In this document: positions 25,896 through 34,300 of the stretch, piece by piece | How the letters are laid out: the number at the start of each line of letters is the position of its first letter | Position numbering within the stretch: position 1 is the first letter of the stretch | Assembly: GCA_028284005.1 (NCBI GenBank) | Contig: JANQSO010000008.1 | Coordinates: forward strand, 1 to 64,000 | From: Flavobacteriaceae bacterium | GTDB taxonomy: Bacteria > Bacteroidota > Bacteroidia > Flavobacteriales > Flavobacteriaceae | Direction of reading: 5' to 3' | Length of the DNA: 64,000 bases | Translations under genes and position numbers: made by a program | Notes under the pieces: model-generated | Databases searched by the model: none | Told to the model about the DNA's origin: nothing | Seen by the model: the letters and a program-made list of their open reading frames with translations, nothing else

Positions 25896-25928
25896 ATTGG
25901 GAATGACAAAAGGAGTGACAAAGTGAGC

Positions 25929-25997
25929 TTACTCCAGCTTATCGGCCTCCTTCACACACGTCTCCAAATCTTTCTTCAAGGCCTCCCTGGCTTTAGG
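25929..25997 (-). pseudogene. C-terminal fragment of an unidentified gene
   Basis: The minus strand reads PKAREALKKDLETCVKEADK then LE and a stop (25929-25931), a well-behaved amphipathic helix with flavobacterial codon use. The upstream continuation runs straight into the mnmE 3'-end copy on the opposite strand, so the gene is cut at 25997-26000. The parent gene is not recognised. It could be a chance open frame, but the abrupt join to a known gene fragment favours a remnant. Confidence 0.4.
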
Positions 25998-25999
25998 GT

Positions 26000-26047
26000 G
26001 ATGATCTGCTGGGGAATATCTTCGCGAATTTTTGTATTGGGAAATAA
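26000..26047 (+). pseudogene. mnmE: Second copy of the mnmE 3' end (16 codons)
   Basis: The 48 bases encode DDLLGNIFANFCIGK and a stop, identical in protein to the end of mnmE at 23320-23367. The two DNA copies differ at five positions and all five are synonymous, including TGA versus TAA for the stop. Upstream of 25999 the similarity ends abruptly. The fragment therefore evolved as part of a working mnmE before being left here. The 3' end of this gene (thdF/trmE) is the integration site of SGI1-type islands, so 23320-26047 may be the trace of an insertion. Confidence 0.8.
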
Positions 26048-26247
26048 TTACGTTGTCACTTCTTAATAAATACTAGCCACTAGTACACTTTCTCAATAAC
26101 AGCTTACTTTATTTTCTTAAAATTACGTATAAACACCTATAGGACAGCAAATTAGGCAATCATACCTTTATTAAAATTTTCATCTGCAACGGTTCAATAA
26201 AAAAGTCGGTCCTCTAACGTAGATAATAATAACATAAATCAACTCCT

Positions 26248-27801
26248 ATGTATATCAATCACTCTACAACCCACTCCACTACCCCAATAAATCATAAAAA
26301 ACAATTTGGAAGCTCCAAATTGAGCGCTACCTTGACGCTAGTCCTATTTCTTTGCCTTACCTGTCAATATGTCTATGGACAAACGGGTACTACTGAAGGA
26401 TCTAGTAGCGGGAACAACAATGTTGTATATGTAAAGAACAACGGTTCGACGGGTGGAGAGGAAAATTCCTTTCTGGGAAAAAACGCTGGTGATAGTAACA
26501 AAGGAAGCTACAATAGCTTTTTTGGCTACAAGTCCGGTTATAGCAACAAAGCCGATTATAATACTTTTATGGGCTATGAATCCGGGTATTCCAATAATGA
26601 TGGACAATACAATGTCTTTATCGGTAATAAGTCCGGTTATAGCAACAAGGATGCGGTTAGTAACAACTTTGTAGGTTACAAAACCGGGTATTTAAACGTC
26701 TCCGGTCAATACAACAACTTTATGGGTAATGAAGCCGGTTATTCTAATGTTTCCGGAGAATATAACAACTTTATAGGCTCATTCGCCGGTTATAAAAATA
26801 CCGCCAGCCGTAATAACTTCATAGGTGATAAAGCAGGTTATAGCAATACTACGGGAACATATAATAATTTCCATGGCCATAATGCCGGTTATAATAATAC
26901 TACGGGTAATGACAACAACTTTATAGGATATAGAGCGGGCCATTCCAATACATCCGGTGGTCAAAACACTTTTATAGGCTCTGGAGTAGGTTATGCTAAT
27001 ACAGGTGATCAAAACATTTTTATAGGCTATGAAACAGGTTATACTAATACAGGTGATCAAAACATTTTTATGGGATACCAAACCGGTTATTCAAATACTT
27101 CCGGAAGCTGGAACAATATTATTGGGGTTTTTGCCGGAAATAAGAACACAACTGGTAGTCACAATACTTTCTTCGGGCACTGGGCCGGTTTTACAAACTC
27201 GACCGGTGGTGTCAACAATTTCATAGGATACGAAGCGGGTAAATCCAATACTACAGGTGCATCAAATAATTATTTGGGTGCAATGGCAGGTTATAGTAAT
27301 ACAACCAGCTCGTTCAACAACTATGTTGGATACGGGGCAGGTGGTTATGCGACAGGCGATAAAAACAACTTCATCGGCTATGAGGCCGGGTACACGAATA
27401 CAGGTAGTGGCAACGTCTTTATAGGCTACAGAGCCGGTGCAAATGAAACAGGCTCTAATTTATTATATATCGCTAATTCCGATACATCGGACCCCTTGAT
27501 CTGGGGTGATTTTTCCACCGGTAAGGTCGTTACCAACTCCATCCAGGTAACTCCAAAAACCTGGTCGAACGGTGTTTTTAATAAAGACTATGATCTCGAT
27601 CCATTAGAGGAAGTGGCACAATTCATTCAGAAGAACGATCACCTGCCAAACCTTCCCTCTGAGGCAGAGGTACTGGAAAAAGGAATTGATCTGGGTCAAA
27701 TGAATGCCCTTCTTCTGCAAAAAATAGAAGAACTCACACTCTACATCATTGAACTTAAGGAAGAAACCAATTCGCTCAGAGAATTAATTGAAGACAAATA
27801 G
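26248..27801 (+). CDS. Secreted fibre-like protein with 20 repeats
   Basis: A 517-residue protein with a signal peptide (hydrophobic residues 27-45, ending VYGQ) after a basic leader. Residues 73-405 hold 20 repeats of 16-17 residues with the pattern N-N-F-I-G-Y-x-A-G-Y-S-N-T-T-G. Regular NxF(I)G spacing suggests a beta-roll or beta-helix rod, similar in spirit to YadA-type head repeats. The C-terminal part has DPLEEVAQFIQKNDHLPNLP and a coiled coil (about 480-517), as in flavobacterial tail-fibre-like proteins, likely a trimerisation or anchoring region. The probable role is surface fibre or adhesin. No T9SS sorting domain is seen. Confidence 0.75.
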   Translation: MYINHSTTHSTTPINHKKQFGSSKLSATLTLVLFLCLTCQYVYGQTGTTEGSSSGNNNVVYVKNNGSTGGEENSFLGKNAGDSNKGSYNSFFGYKSGYSNKADYNTFMGYESGYSNNDGQYNVFIGNKSGYSNKDAVSNNFVGYKTGYLNVSGQYNNFMGNEAGYSNVSGEYNNFIGSFAGYKNTASRNNFIGDKAGYSNTTGTYNNFHGHNAGYNNTTGNDNNFIGYRAGHSNTSGGQNTFIGSGVGYANTGDQNIFIGYETGYTNTGDQNIFMGYQTGYSNTSGSWNNIIGVFAGNKNTTGSHNTFFGHWAGFTNSTGGVNNFIGYEAGKSNTTGASNNYLGAMAGYSNTTSSFNNYVGYGAGGYATGDKNNFIGYEAGYTNTGSGNVFIGYRAGANETGSNLLYIANSDTSDPLIWGDFSTGKVVTNSIQVTPKTWSNGVFNKDYDLDPLEEVAQFIQKNDHLPNLPSEAEVLEKGIDLGQMNALLLQKIEELTLYIIELKEETNSLRELIEDK

Positions 27802-27884
27802 AAAAGCCCTTAAGAAATTCAAACGAGGGAAAAAGCGCTGGAACACAAGAAAATTATCAATGTAACCAGAATTTAGCCAAAGTA

Positions 27885-28982
27885 TTACTTCTTTATAAAT
27901 CTCTTGATAAAAGTTTGCCCGTCTATAGAAAGCTGTACAAAGTAAATACCGTTACTTAGCTGAGATACATCAATCGTTGTATTTTGAGTTTCTTTGACAA
28001 GACTTCCCTGTAATGAAAATATCTTTACATATTGGATCTCTTTTTCCGTTTTAATGTTTAGGAGGTCTTCCGCAGGATTTGGATACATAGCTATGGATCC
28101 GGCATCAAATTCTTCAGTATTCAAACTGGGATCGATTATAATTCTTCTCAACCGGGTAGATTCACTTACATACATAATATTTTCATCCGGCGAGAGTTCA
28201 ATTCCCAAAGGATTGTTGAATTGAGCAACACTTATATCTCCATCCTGATATCCGGCAGTGGTTCCTGCAAAAACTGTTGCCTGTCCAGATGCATCGATCT
28301 TATAGATCTTATCATCTGCTGCAGAGGTTCCATATATACAAGAATCCTGCTGTCTAAAGACCATGTGTCCAAAACCAATCCCAAGGTCTGCCCATAGCTG
28401 TATGGCGCCGGTTACAGGGTCTACTTTGTAGAACTTATTTTGGGAGGATACTATCAACTCTCCCTGGTCATTAAAAACAATGGCCTGAAACCTAAAAAGG
28501 ACCGGATCATCTACCAAAACATATGAAACTCCGGAAGATGTGATCTTATGTATCTGATGCCCGGAATACGTAGGCGGGGCCCCAAAATTTGAAACGTATA
28601 TATTATCGCTTTGGTCAATAGCTATACCGGCAGGCCCGTCCAGACCGGTCGCAATAGTGGTTACCTGATTGGTACCTATATCTATTGTTGCAACCGTATT
28701 GTTGTCATAGTTTGTAACTACAAAAAGGCCATCCGATTTTTCGTCTATATCTATTGGCCCAAAAACACCTGTTAGATACGCAAAGTCAAATGTTCCGGAT
28801 GCGATATCGTATTTACCTATTTCATTACCGTTCTGTAGTCCCCCGGAAGTTGTATATACGTTCCCCAGGTCGTCTACATAAAGTCCGTCTTTGATTTTTG
28901 AATGTGTGGCAACAGTTTCTACTATCTGTGCATTAACTTGTATAAAACATAAAAGGAGCGTAAAAGTGATTATTTTTTTCAT
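27885..28982 (-). CDS. NHL-type beta-propeller protein with T9SS sorting domain
   Basis: A 365-residue secreted protein. Signal peptide residues 1-18 (ending VNAQ); residues 25-285 form an NHL/SMP-30-like propeller (GLDGPAGIAIDQSDNIYVSN; FNNPLGIELSPDENIMYVSE). Residues 295-365 are a type A T9SS C-terminal sorting domain (MYPNPAEDLLNI, ending FIKRFIKK). The propeller may bind a ligand or partner at the cell surface; the ligand is unknown. It is divergent from the CadC-like regulator gene. Confidence 0.85.
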   Translation of the reverse strand: MKKIITFTLLLCFIQVNAQIVETVATHSKIKDGLYVDDLGNVYTTSGGLQNGNEIGKYDIASGTFDFAYLTGVFGPIDIDEKSDGLFVVTNYDNNTVATIDIGTNQVTTIATGLDGPAGIAIDQSDNIYVSNFGAPPTYSGHQIHKITSSGVSYVLVDDPVLFRFQAIVFNDQGELIVSSQNKFYKVDPVTGAIQLWADLGIGFGHMVFRQQDSCIYGTSAADDKIYKIDASGQATVFAGTTAGYQDGDISVAQFNNPLGIELSPDENIMYVSESTRLRRIIIDPSLNTEEFDAGSIAMYPNPAEDLLNIKTEKEIQYVKIFSLQGSLVKETQNTTIDVSQLSNGIYFVQLSIDGQTFIKRFIKK

Positions 28983-29010
28983 AGCATTCTAATTTTATCA
29001 TTTGTAAAAT

Positions 29011-29036
29011 CAAAAATATAGAGAGGGTACCGACCC
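29011..29036 (-). promoter_or_regulatory. Promoter of the NHL-protein gene with a GGGT/ACCC dyad
   Basis: The minus strand carries a -7 box TATTTTTG at 29018-29011, about 29 bases before the ATG. Just upstream is the inverted repeat GGGT (29025-29028) and ACCC (29033-29036), which could be an operator for the divergently encoded winged-helix regulator (inference). Confidence 0.4.
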
Positions 29037-29184
29037 TTTTTAAAAATAGGACTGATAAAATGCTGACTTTTTTCTGAACAATCCATTTAAACAAAAAAAC
29101 AGTAAGGGATATTTTTAAATAAATATTATACTTGTCAATCGCTTGGAAGAATGCTAATTTTATAGAATAGATCAAAGCTTATTA

Positions 29185-31275
29185 ATGAACGGTAACAATA
29201 AAAAATGGGTTGTATATCCTGATAAACGCAGGTTGGTAAGTGGCTCTACAGAGCTCAAACTGGAGCCCATTGTATGTAAAGTTTTGTTGTGCTTAATTGA
29301 GCATAACGGGCAAACTGTTTCCAAAGCTTATTTAATGAAACACGTATGGAAGGACACCATTGTTACCGAACACTCTTTAAATAAAATTATCTCCAAACTA
29401 AGAAAGGCTTTTAACGATTCTCCAAAGAATTCCAAAGTCATAGAGACGATCTCGAAAAAAGGATATCGCCTGTTGATCCCCATAGAAATAGCAAATGAGC
29501 AAAATAACATTGGTCAAAAGGCAAAAGGAAACAGCTCTAAAAAAATATTCTATGGTGTGGTTTCCATATTGGCAATAGGCTTTTTGATCTATCTTTTTTA
29601 TTTTAATACACCTGCCACCGGTAAGGAGAGCACAAAATTATCGGTGTCAAATATAAGTGCGATCACAACCTCCAAAGGGGTAGAAGTAATGCCTGATTTT
29701 TCGAGTGACGGACAACAATTGGCCTATGTAAAATATGAGGAGGATTTTCAGTCCTCCAATTTGCATATACAACAGATCAATACCAATTCGGTTACCGAAA
29801 TTACCAATGATCTCGATTTTGAATTCTCTCCAAAATTTTCACCTAATGATCAACACCTCGCTTTTTATAGCCTGACAAAAGATGGCAGGTCCAGTATTTG
29901 CACTATTTCATCAAAAGGAAAAAACAGGCAAGAGATCACCGAAATAACTACTACTGTACCAAAGGGGCTGGACTGGTCCCCGGATGGAAAAAAACTGGTT
30001 TTTACAGATTTTGTACCGGAGACCCAGACCTATGCCATATTTATGTATGACCTGGAGGCTCATACCCAAAGACAACTTACATTCCCCGATATTGGGATGT
30101 TAGGAGATGAATTTCCGGTCTTTTCTCCTGACGGAAAAAGAATAGCATTCATTAGAAGGGAGACAAAGAAAATTACCACTATCGGGATCATCGATCTTTC
30201 CAATGCTCAAAACCCTGCCATATCAATACGTACAGACTTTGAACTAAAGCGAACAAATGGCTTGAGTTGGACGACTGATGGTGATGGTATTATATATTTT
30301 ACATATGCGGGAGGAAGTTATATTCTGAAAGTTAATCATCTGAACGGAGAGAAAGAGCAGGAACTTTATCAAATTACCAATAATTCATTCAGTAAAGACC
30401 CTGTGATTTCAAGTGACGGAAGACATATGGCCTTTGTTCAATTTGATATTGTCGTAAATGTTTATAAAGCAAATGTATCCCCAGATAGTATTGTAAATAA
30501 AGAAGTGTTCATACAATCTACCCGAACCGACTCTGATATAAATATTTCCGGCGATGGGTCGAATGTTCTATTTTCTTCAAATCGTTCCGGATTCTATAAC
30601 TTGTGGACCTCTGACTATAAGGCGCAAGGGCAAACACAAATAACCGATATTGACCAACCCAATAAGATAAAGGCCAAATGGTCACCCGATGCGTCAAGAA
30701 TTGTTTTTTCGCTTTTAGAAGGTAGTCAGCAACCCGTGTATATAATGGAAATGCCAAACGGATTACCAACCAAACTTGTTGATCATGGTTTGCATCCTTC
30801 TTTTTCGGCAGACGGAGAATGGATATACTTTGGAGACAATAGTGGAGAATTTTCAGAAATAAAAAAGATCTCTTTAAAAAACAAAGAGGTTCTAAGCACT
30901 CCACTAAAAACCAGTAACCACGCCATGGAAGCACATGATGGGCGGTCTATATTCTTTCTAAAAGAAAATCAGGATGGAATCTGGCAAATGGATAAAAAAG
31001 GGAAAGAAACAAAGATCATTGATGCTTTCCGTGATGATGGCCAATCAAACTGGACCATTACTGCCAATGGCATATACTACATTCTATATGATAAAAGTTA
31101 CACTCCCAGTCTTTACTATTATGATTTTTCAAACGCTTCGGCCCATAAAATAAATGGACTGTCTGAAACTGCGCATTTTGTCATGGGAATGAGTATTTAC
31201 GATGAGGATATCTATTATACTGTAAGTAACGAATCTGAAAGTGATATCTTAGTATTGGAATTGAATTACCAGTAA
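29185..31275 (+). CDS. CadC-like transmembrane regulator with a TolB/PD40 beta-propeller sensor
   Basis: A 696-residue one-component regulator. Residues 1-105 are an OmpR/PhoB-type winged helix (LEPIVCKVLLCLIEHNGQTV; the end SKKGYRLLIPIE). A single membrane segment lies at about 118-138. Residues 150-690 form an extracytoplasmic propeller built of PD40/WD40-like repeats (FSSDGQQLAYVKY, WSPDGKKLVFTDF, FSPDGKRIAFIRR). This is the CadC/ToxR layout, where the outside domain senses and the inside domain binds DNA. It may control the divergent NHL-propeller gene. No kinase or receiver domain is present. Confidence 0.86.
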   Translation: MNGNNKKWVVYPDKRRLVSGSTELKLEPIVCKVLLCLIEHNGQTVSKAYLMKHVWKDTIVTEHSLNKIISKLRKAFNDSPKNSKVIETISKKGYRLLIPIEIANEQNNIGQKAKGNSSKKIFYGVVSILAIGFLIYLFYFNTPATGKESTKLSVSNISAITTSKGVEVMPDFSSDGQQLAYVKYEEDFQSSNLHIQQINTNSVTEITNDLDFEFSPKFSPNDQHLAFYSLTKDGRSSICTISSKGKNRQEITEITTTVPKGLDWSPDGKKLVFTDFVPETQTYAIFMYDLEAHTQRQLTFPDIGMLGDEFPVFSPDGKRIAFIRRETKKITTIGIIDLSNAQNPAISIRTDFELKRTNGLSWTTDGDGIIYFTYAGGSYILKVNHLNGEKEQELYQITNNSFSKDPVISSDGRHMAFVQFDIVVNVYKANVSPDSIVNKEVFIQSTRTDSDINISGDGSNVLFSSNRSGFYNLWTSDYKAQGQTQITDIDQPNKIKAKWSPDASRIVFSLLEGSQQPVYIMEMPNGLPTKLVDHGLHPSFSADGEWIYFGDNSGEFSEIKKISLKNKEVLSTPLKTSNHAMEAHDGRSIFFLKENQDGIWQMDKKGKETKIIDAFRDDGQSNWTITANGIYYILYDKSYTPSLYYYDFSNASAHKINGLSETAHFVMGMSIYDEDIYYTVSNESESDILVLELNYQ

Positions 31276-31307
31276 CTACCAACTTTGCCGATTTCAATAT
31301 ATAATTT

Positions 31308-31344
31308 ACCCCCTTCCAAAAATCAATGATCCTTGAAAGAGGGT
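31308..31344. terminator. Imperfect hairpin between convergent genes
   Basis: ACCCCCTTCCAA (31308-31319) pairs with TTGAAAGAGGGT (31333-31344) with two mismatches and a 13-nt loop, followed by an A/T-rich run. It is likely a terminator for the regulator gene and perhaps for the nuclease gene on the other strand. Confidence 0.45.
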
Positions 31345-31367
31345 GAAAAAATTAAACACTTCGTTGA

Positions 31368-34300
31368 CTATAGTTTCAGCAATAACCTGGTCCTTTTTAC
31401 ATCTCCATCAACGATTACTTTTAAAAAATAAATTCCGAAGTCCAAATACCCTAAGTTGTAGTTGAAATGATTTTGACCGGATTCCAACTGCTCCTGGGAT
31501 TCGAACACTTTATTTCCATAAAAATCATACACGGCCAGATTTGCTATAGTTTCCTTATTGGATCTTAATCGCACATGTATATTTTCACTGAAAGGATTTG
31601 GATTTACTCGTAAACGGGTAATAAATACTTCATTTGAGTTTTCACAGGATCCCAAAGTGGCTCCATGGTTCAAATGGTATTGAACCGCCCAGGCCGGAAT
31701 ACAGATCGTATGCCCGTTATGGCAAACTTCCACTTTGGGCCAGTTTGGATTATTCCCGCAGCTAACATCAATAACTTCTACTTCTATATTGGCCATAGAG
31801 GTACATCCGTTTGCATCTGTTACCGTAACCGTATAGGTCGTTGTTTCTTCCGGGCAAACTTCTAAAGTAGTAGTAGTATCTCCTGTATTCCATTCATACG
31901 TATAAGGCGCCGTACCTCCTATTACAGCAATTACTTCAAGTGTAGTACATGATGCCGGTTCATACCCCATATATACTGTAGTGTTTTCTGAGGTCATCAT
32001 CTCAATTGGGTCCGGTTCTTCAATTAAAAATAGCTCTACAAATTCAGCTCCCAACGCATCAGTAACAGTTACAAAATATTCTCCTGCTGCAAGTCCAACC
32101 GCAGTTGCTGTCGTTTGCCCGTCGTTCCAATCATAGGTATAAGGAGCTATTCCTCCCGAAACCGATATCGTAGCCGTTCCATCCGTTCCTCCGTTACAGC
32201 TAACATTTGTAGACGAAGTGCCAAGTAGCTCAAATTGTTTTAATTGGAAACGTGCAGATACCGGAAAATGATCTGAAATAGTATTGGTATACTGATTATC
32301 ATAAAACTCATAATGAACCCGAACAGACTCATCAATGTAATTGTCATTCAATTCATCTGTAACCGATATATGATCTATCATGTTCTCTCTGAAAACAAAT
32401 GACCTGAATCCATCATCACTCAAAGCTCTTGAAACAATATTGTAATTAATGGTATCATCTGAATATTCTTCATAGGTAGTGATGGTTGTTGCAACATCTG
32501 CAACCGTTTCATCTACATCATCATTATAATCACCTAGCAAAATAAGGTTTACACTGGGATAATTTGCATCCAGGCTATCTTTCAGAACTTCCACATCGTA
32601 TTTACGCATGTCGTATCGGTTTTGAGCCTGGCTACTGCCATTAGCTCTGGCGTGCAGTGCAACTATATTATACTGTTCCGTTTCGCCGCCAACCGTAATA
32701 TCCGCTGTCATTAAAAAAGGCAATCGCCCACTGGCATAAAAACGGTCTGTAGTGCTGGGGTAACCTACCAATGCCGAATCATCACCTCCATTATACAATG
32801 GATGAATAGATTCTAATAGTATTTTAGTACTGACCGGACTTACGGTAGACGTATTGTAGATAAAACCTATTTTTTGTTTTACACCCGGGTCATTAGGCCT
32901 GGAAACTGCTGTGGAAAGCACATAATCATAGCCGGGTAATTCATTTACCATCTGTTCAAACAAAACATCATCTGCTATCTCCTGAACGGTATAAATATCT
33001 GCGTCCAGTTCGAGGATCACAGATTTAACTGCTTCTTTCTGAATTGTATCTGACATTGGATCACCGGCTGCGGGAGAGTTCGATTCATCACCAAACCATT
33101 CTATATTCCAGGTAACGATATCCAAAGTCTTATCATTTGGTACATCAATTGGAAGGGTTGGAGAAACATAGGGTCCGGCACAGGACATATCTGTTCCCAT
33201 ACGAGGTAACAATTGATAGATTTCAAAAAACCTGCCCACTACCCCTACAATCTCATCACAGCTCTCCGGTTGCCCTAAGCCCACTATTTCCGCAACATCA
33301 TTATCTATACGCAGTTCTCCTGTTCCGCTTAGGTCACTTAATATATAGTTTGAGTTCCCAAAAAGGATATCGCCCGGAGTAGGAAATGCAGGGTCCAAAA
33401 TACGTACCAATTTGGCCGGGTGGTTGGCCAATTCGGATAAAGTAATAGTCAATGGCTCAATAGCTTCATTAGGTGCTCCATTATTTTCTACAGAAGTGAC
33501 CGGACTGATCTGTACCTGATCATTGAATACGCTTCTCGTTCCGGTAACAGTGATAGAATCTCCAATTGTAAAAATACCGTCTCCATGAACCAATTCATCG
33601 AAGATGGCAATTCCCGCAGTATTATCCTGAATGTATGCAGAGCCGGAGAATTGGTCTGAAACTGTTAACACTCCACTGATCGTTACCAATTCGCCTGCAG
33701 TTGTATTTCTTGCGTCTAATATAGATATAGGGTCCGGTGGCGGAATAATAGCTCCGTTTTCTGTTCCCGGTGTCGGAGCAGCTTGGGTATAAGTAGCAGT
33801 ATTTCTGGCTCCTCCCGAACCATTGGGAATACGCTGTGAAGAATCTCCATCCTTATTACCTAATTCTCCTTCGTTTATTTGAGCTTGTCCGGCATTCAAT
33901 AACACTAAAAGCCCTGCATCATCCGCATCGTTAGTGTCGTACACAAGTGCATCAATAAGGCCGGCAGTTGTAACTGCTGTCCCGGAGGGGAAATCTGTAG
34001 CATTTCCGGCATACAATGCCACTGCATCTGCCCCGTTTTGTAATCCATTACTTGGGATTACCAATCCAACATTAGGGACATCCACATTTCCAATCACAAA
34101 ATATCCTTCGGCATTGGTTGTGAATCCATCCAGATCAAGAGCATTATAACTTGTGTCACCATTTCCATTATACAGGACCAGAACGAAACCTGACAATGAT
34201 GTATTTCCGGTTCCGCCGTCAAATAATTCAACAAATTCCATAGTATCGGTCCCTGCGGTATCTGCATCAACTTCGTTTATGATCAATGTAACCGGATCTG

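Noticed and set aside
25803-26066. 87-residue plus-strand open frame over repeats C/D and the mnmE remnant.
   Set aside because: It crosses repeat and remnant sequence in a different frame from mnmE, so it is not a real gene.
26344-27081. Minus-strand open frames opposite the 20-repeat protein.
   Set aside because: They mirror the repeat pattern of the coding strand and have no independent features.
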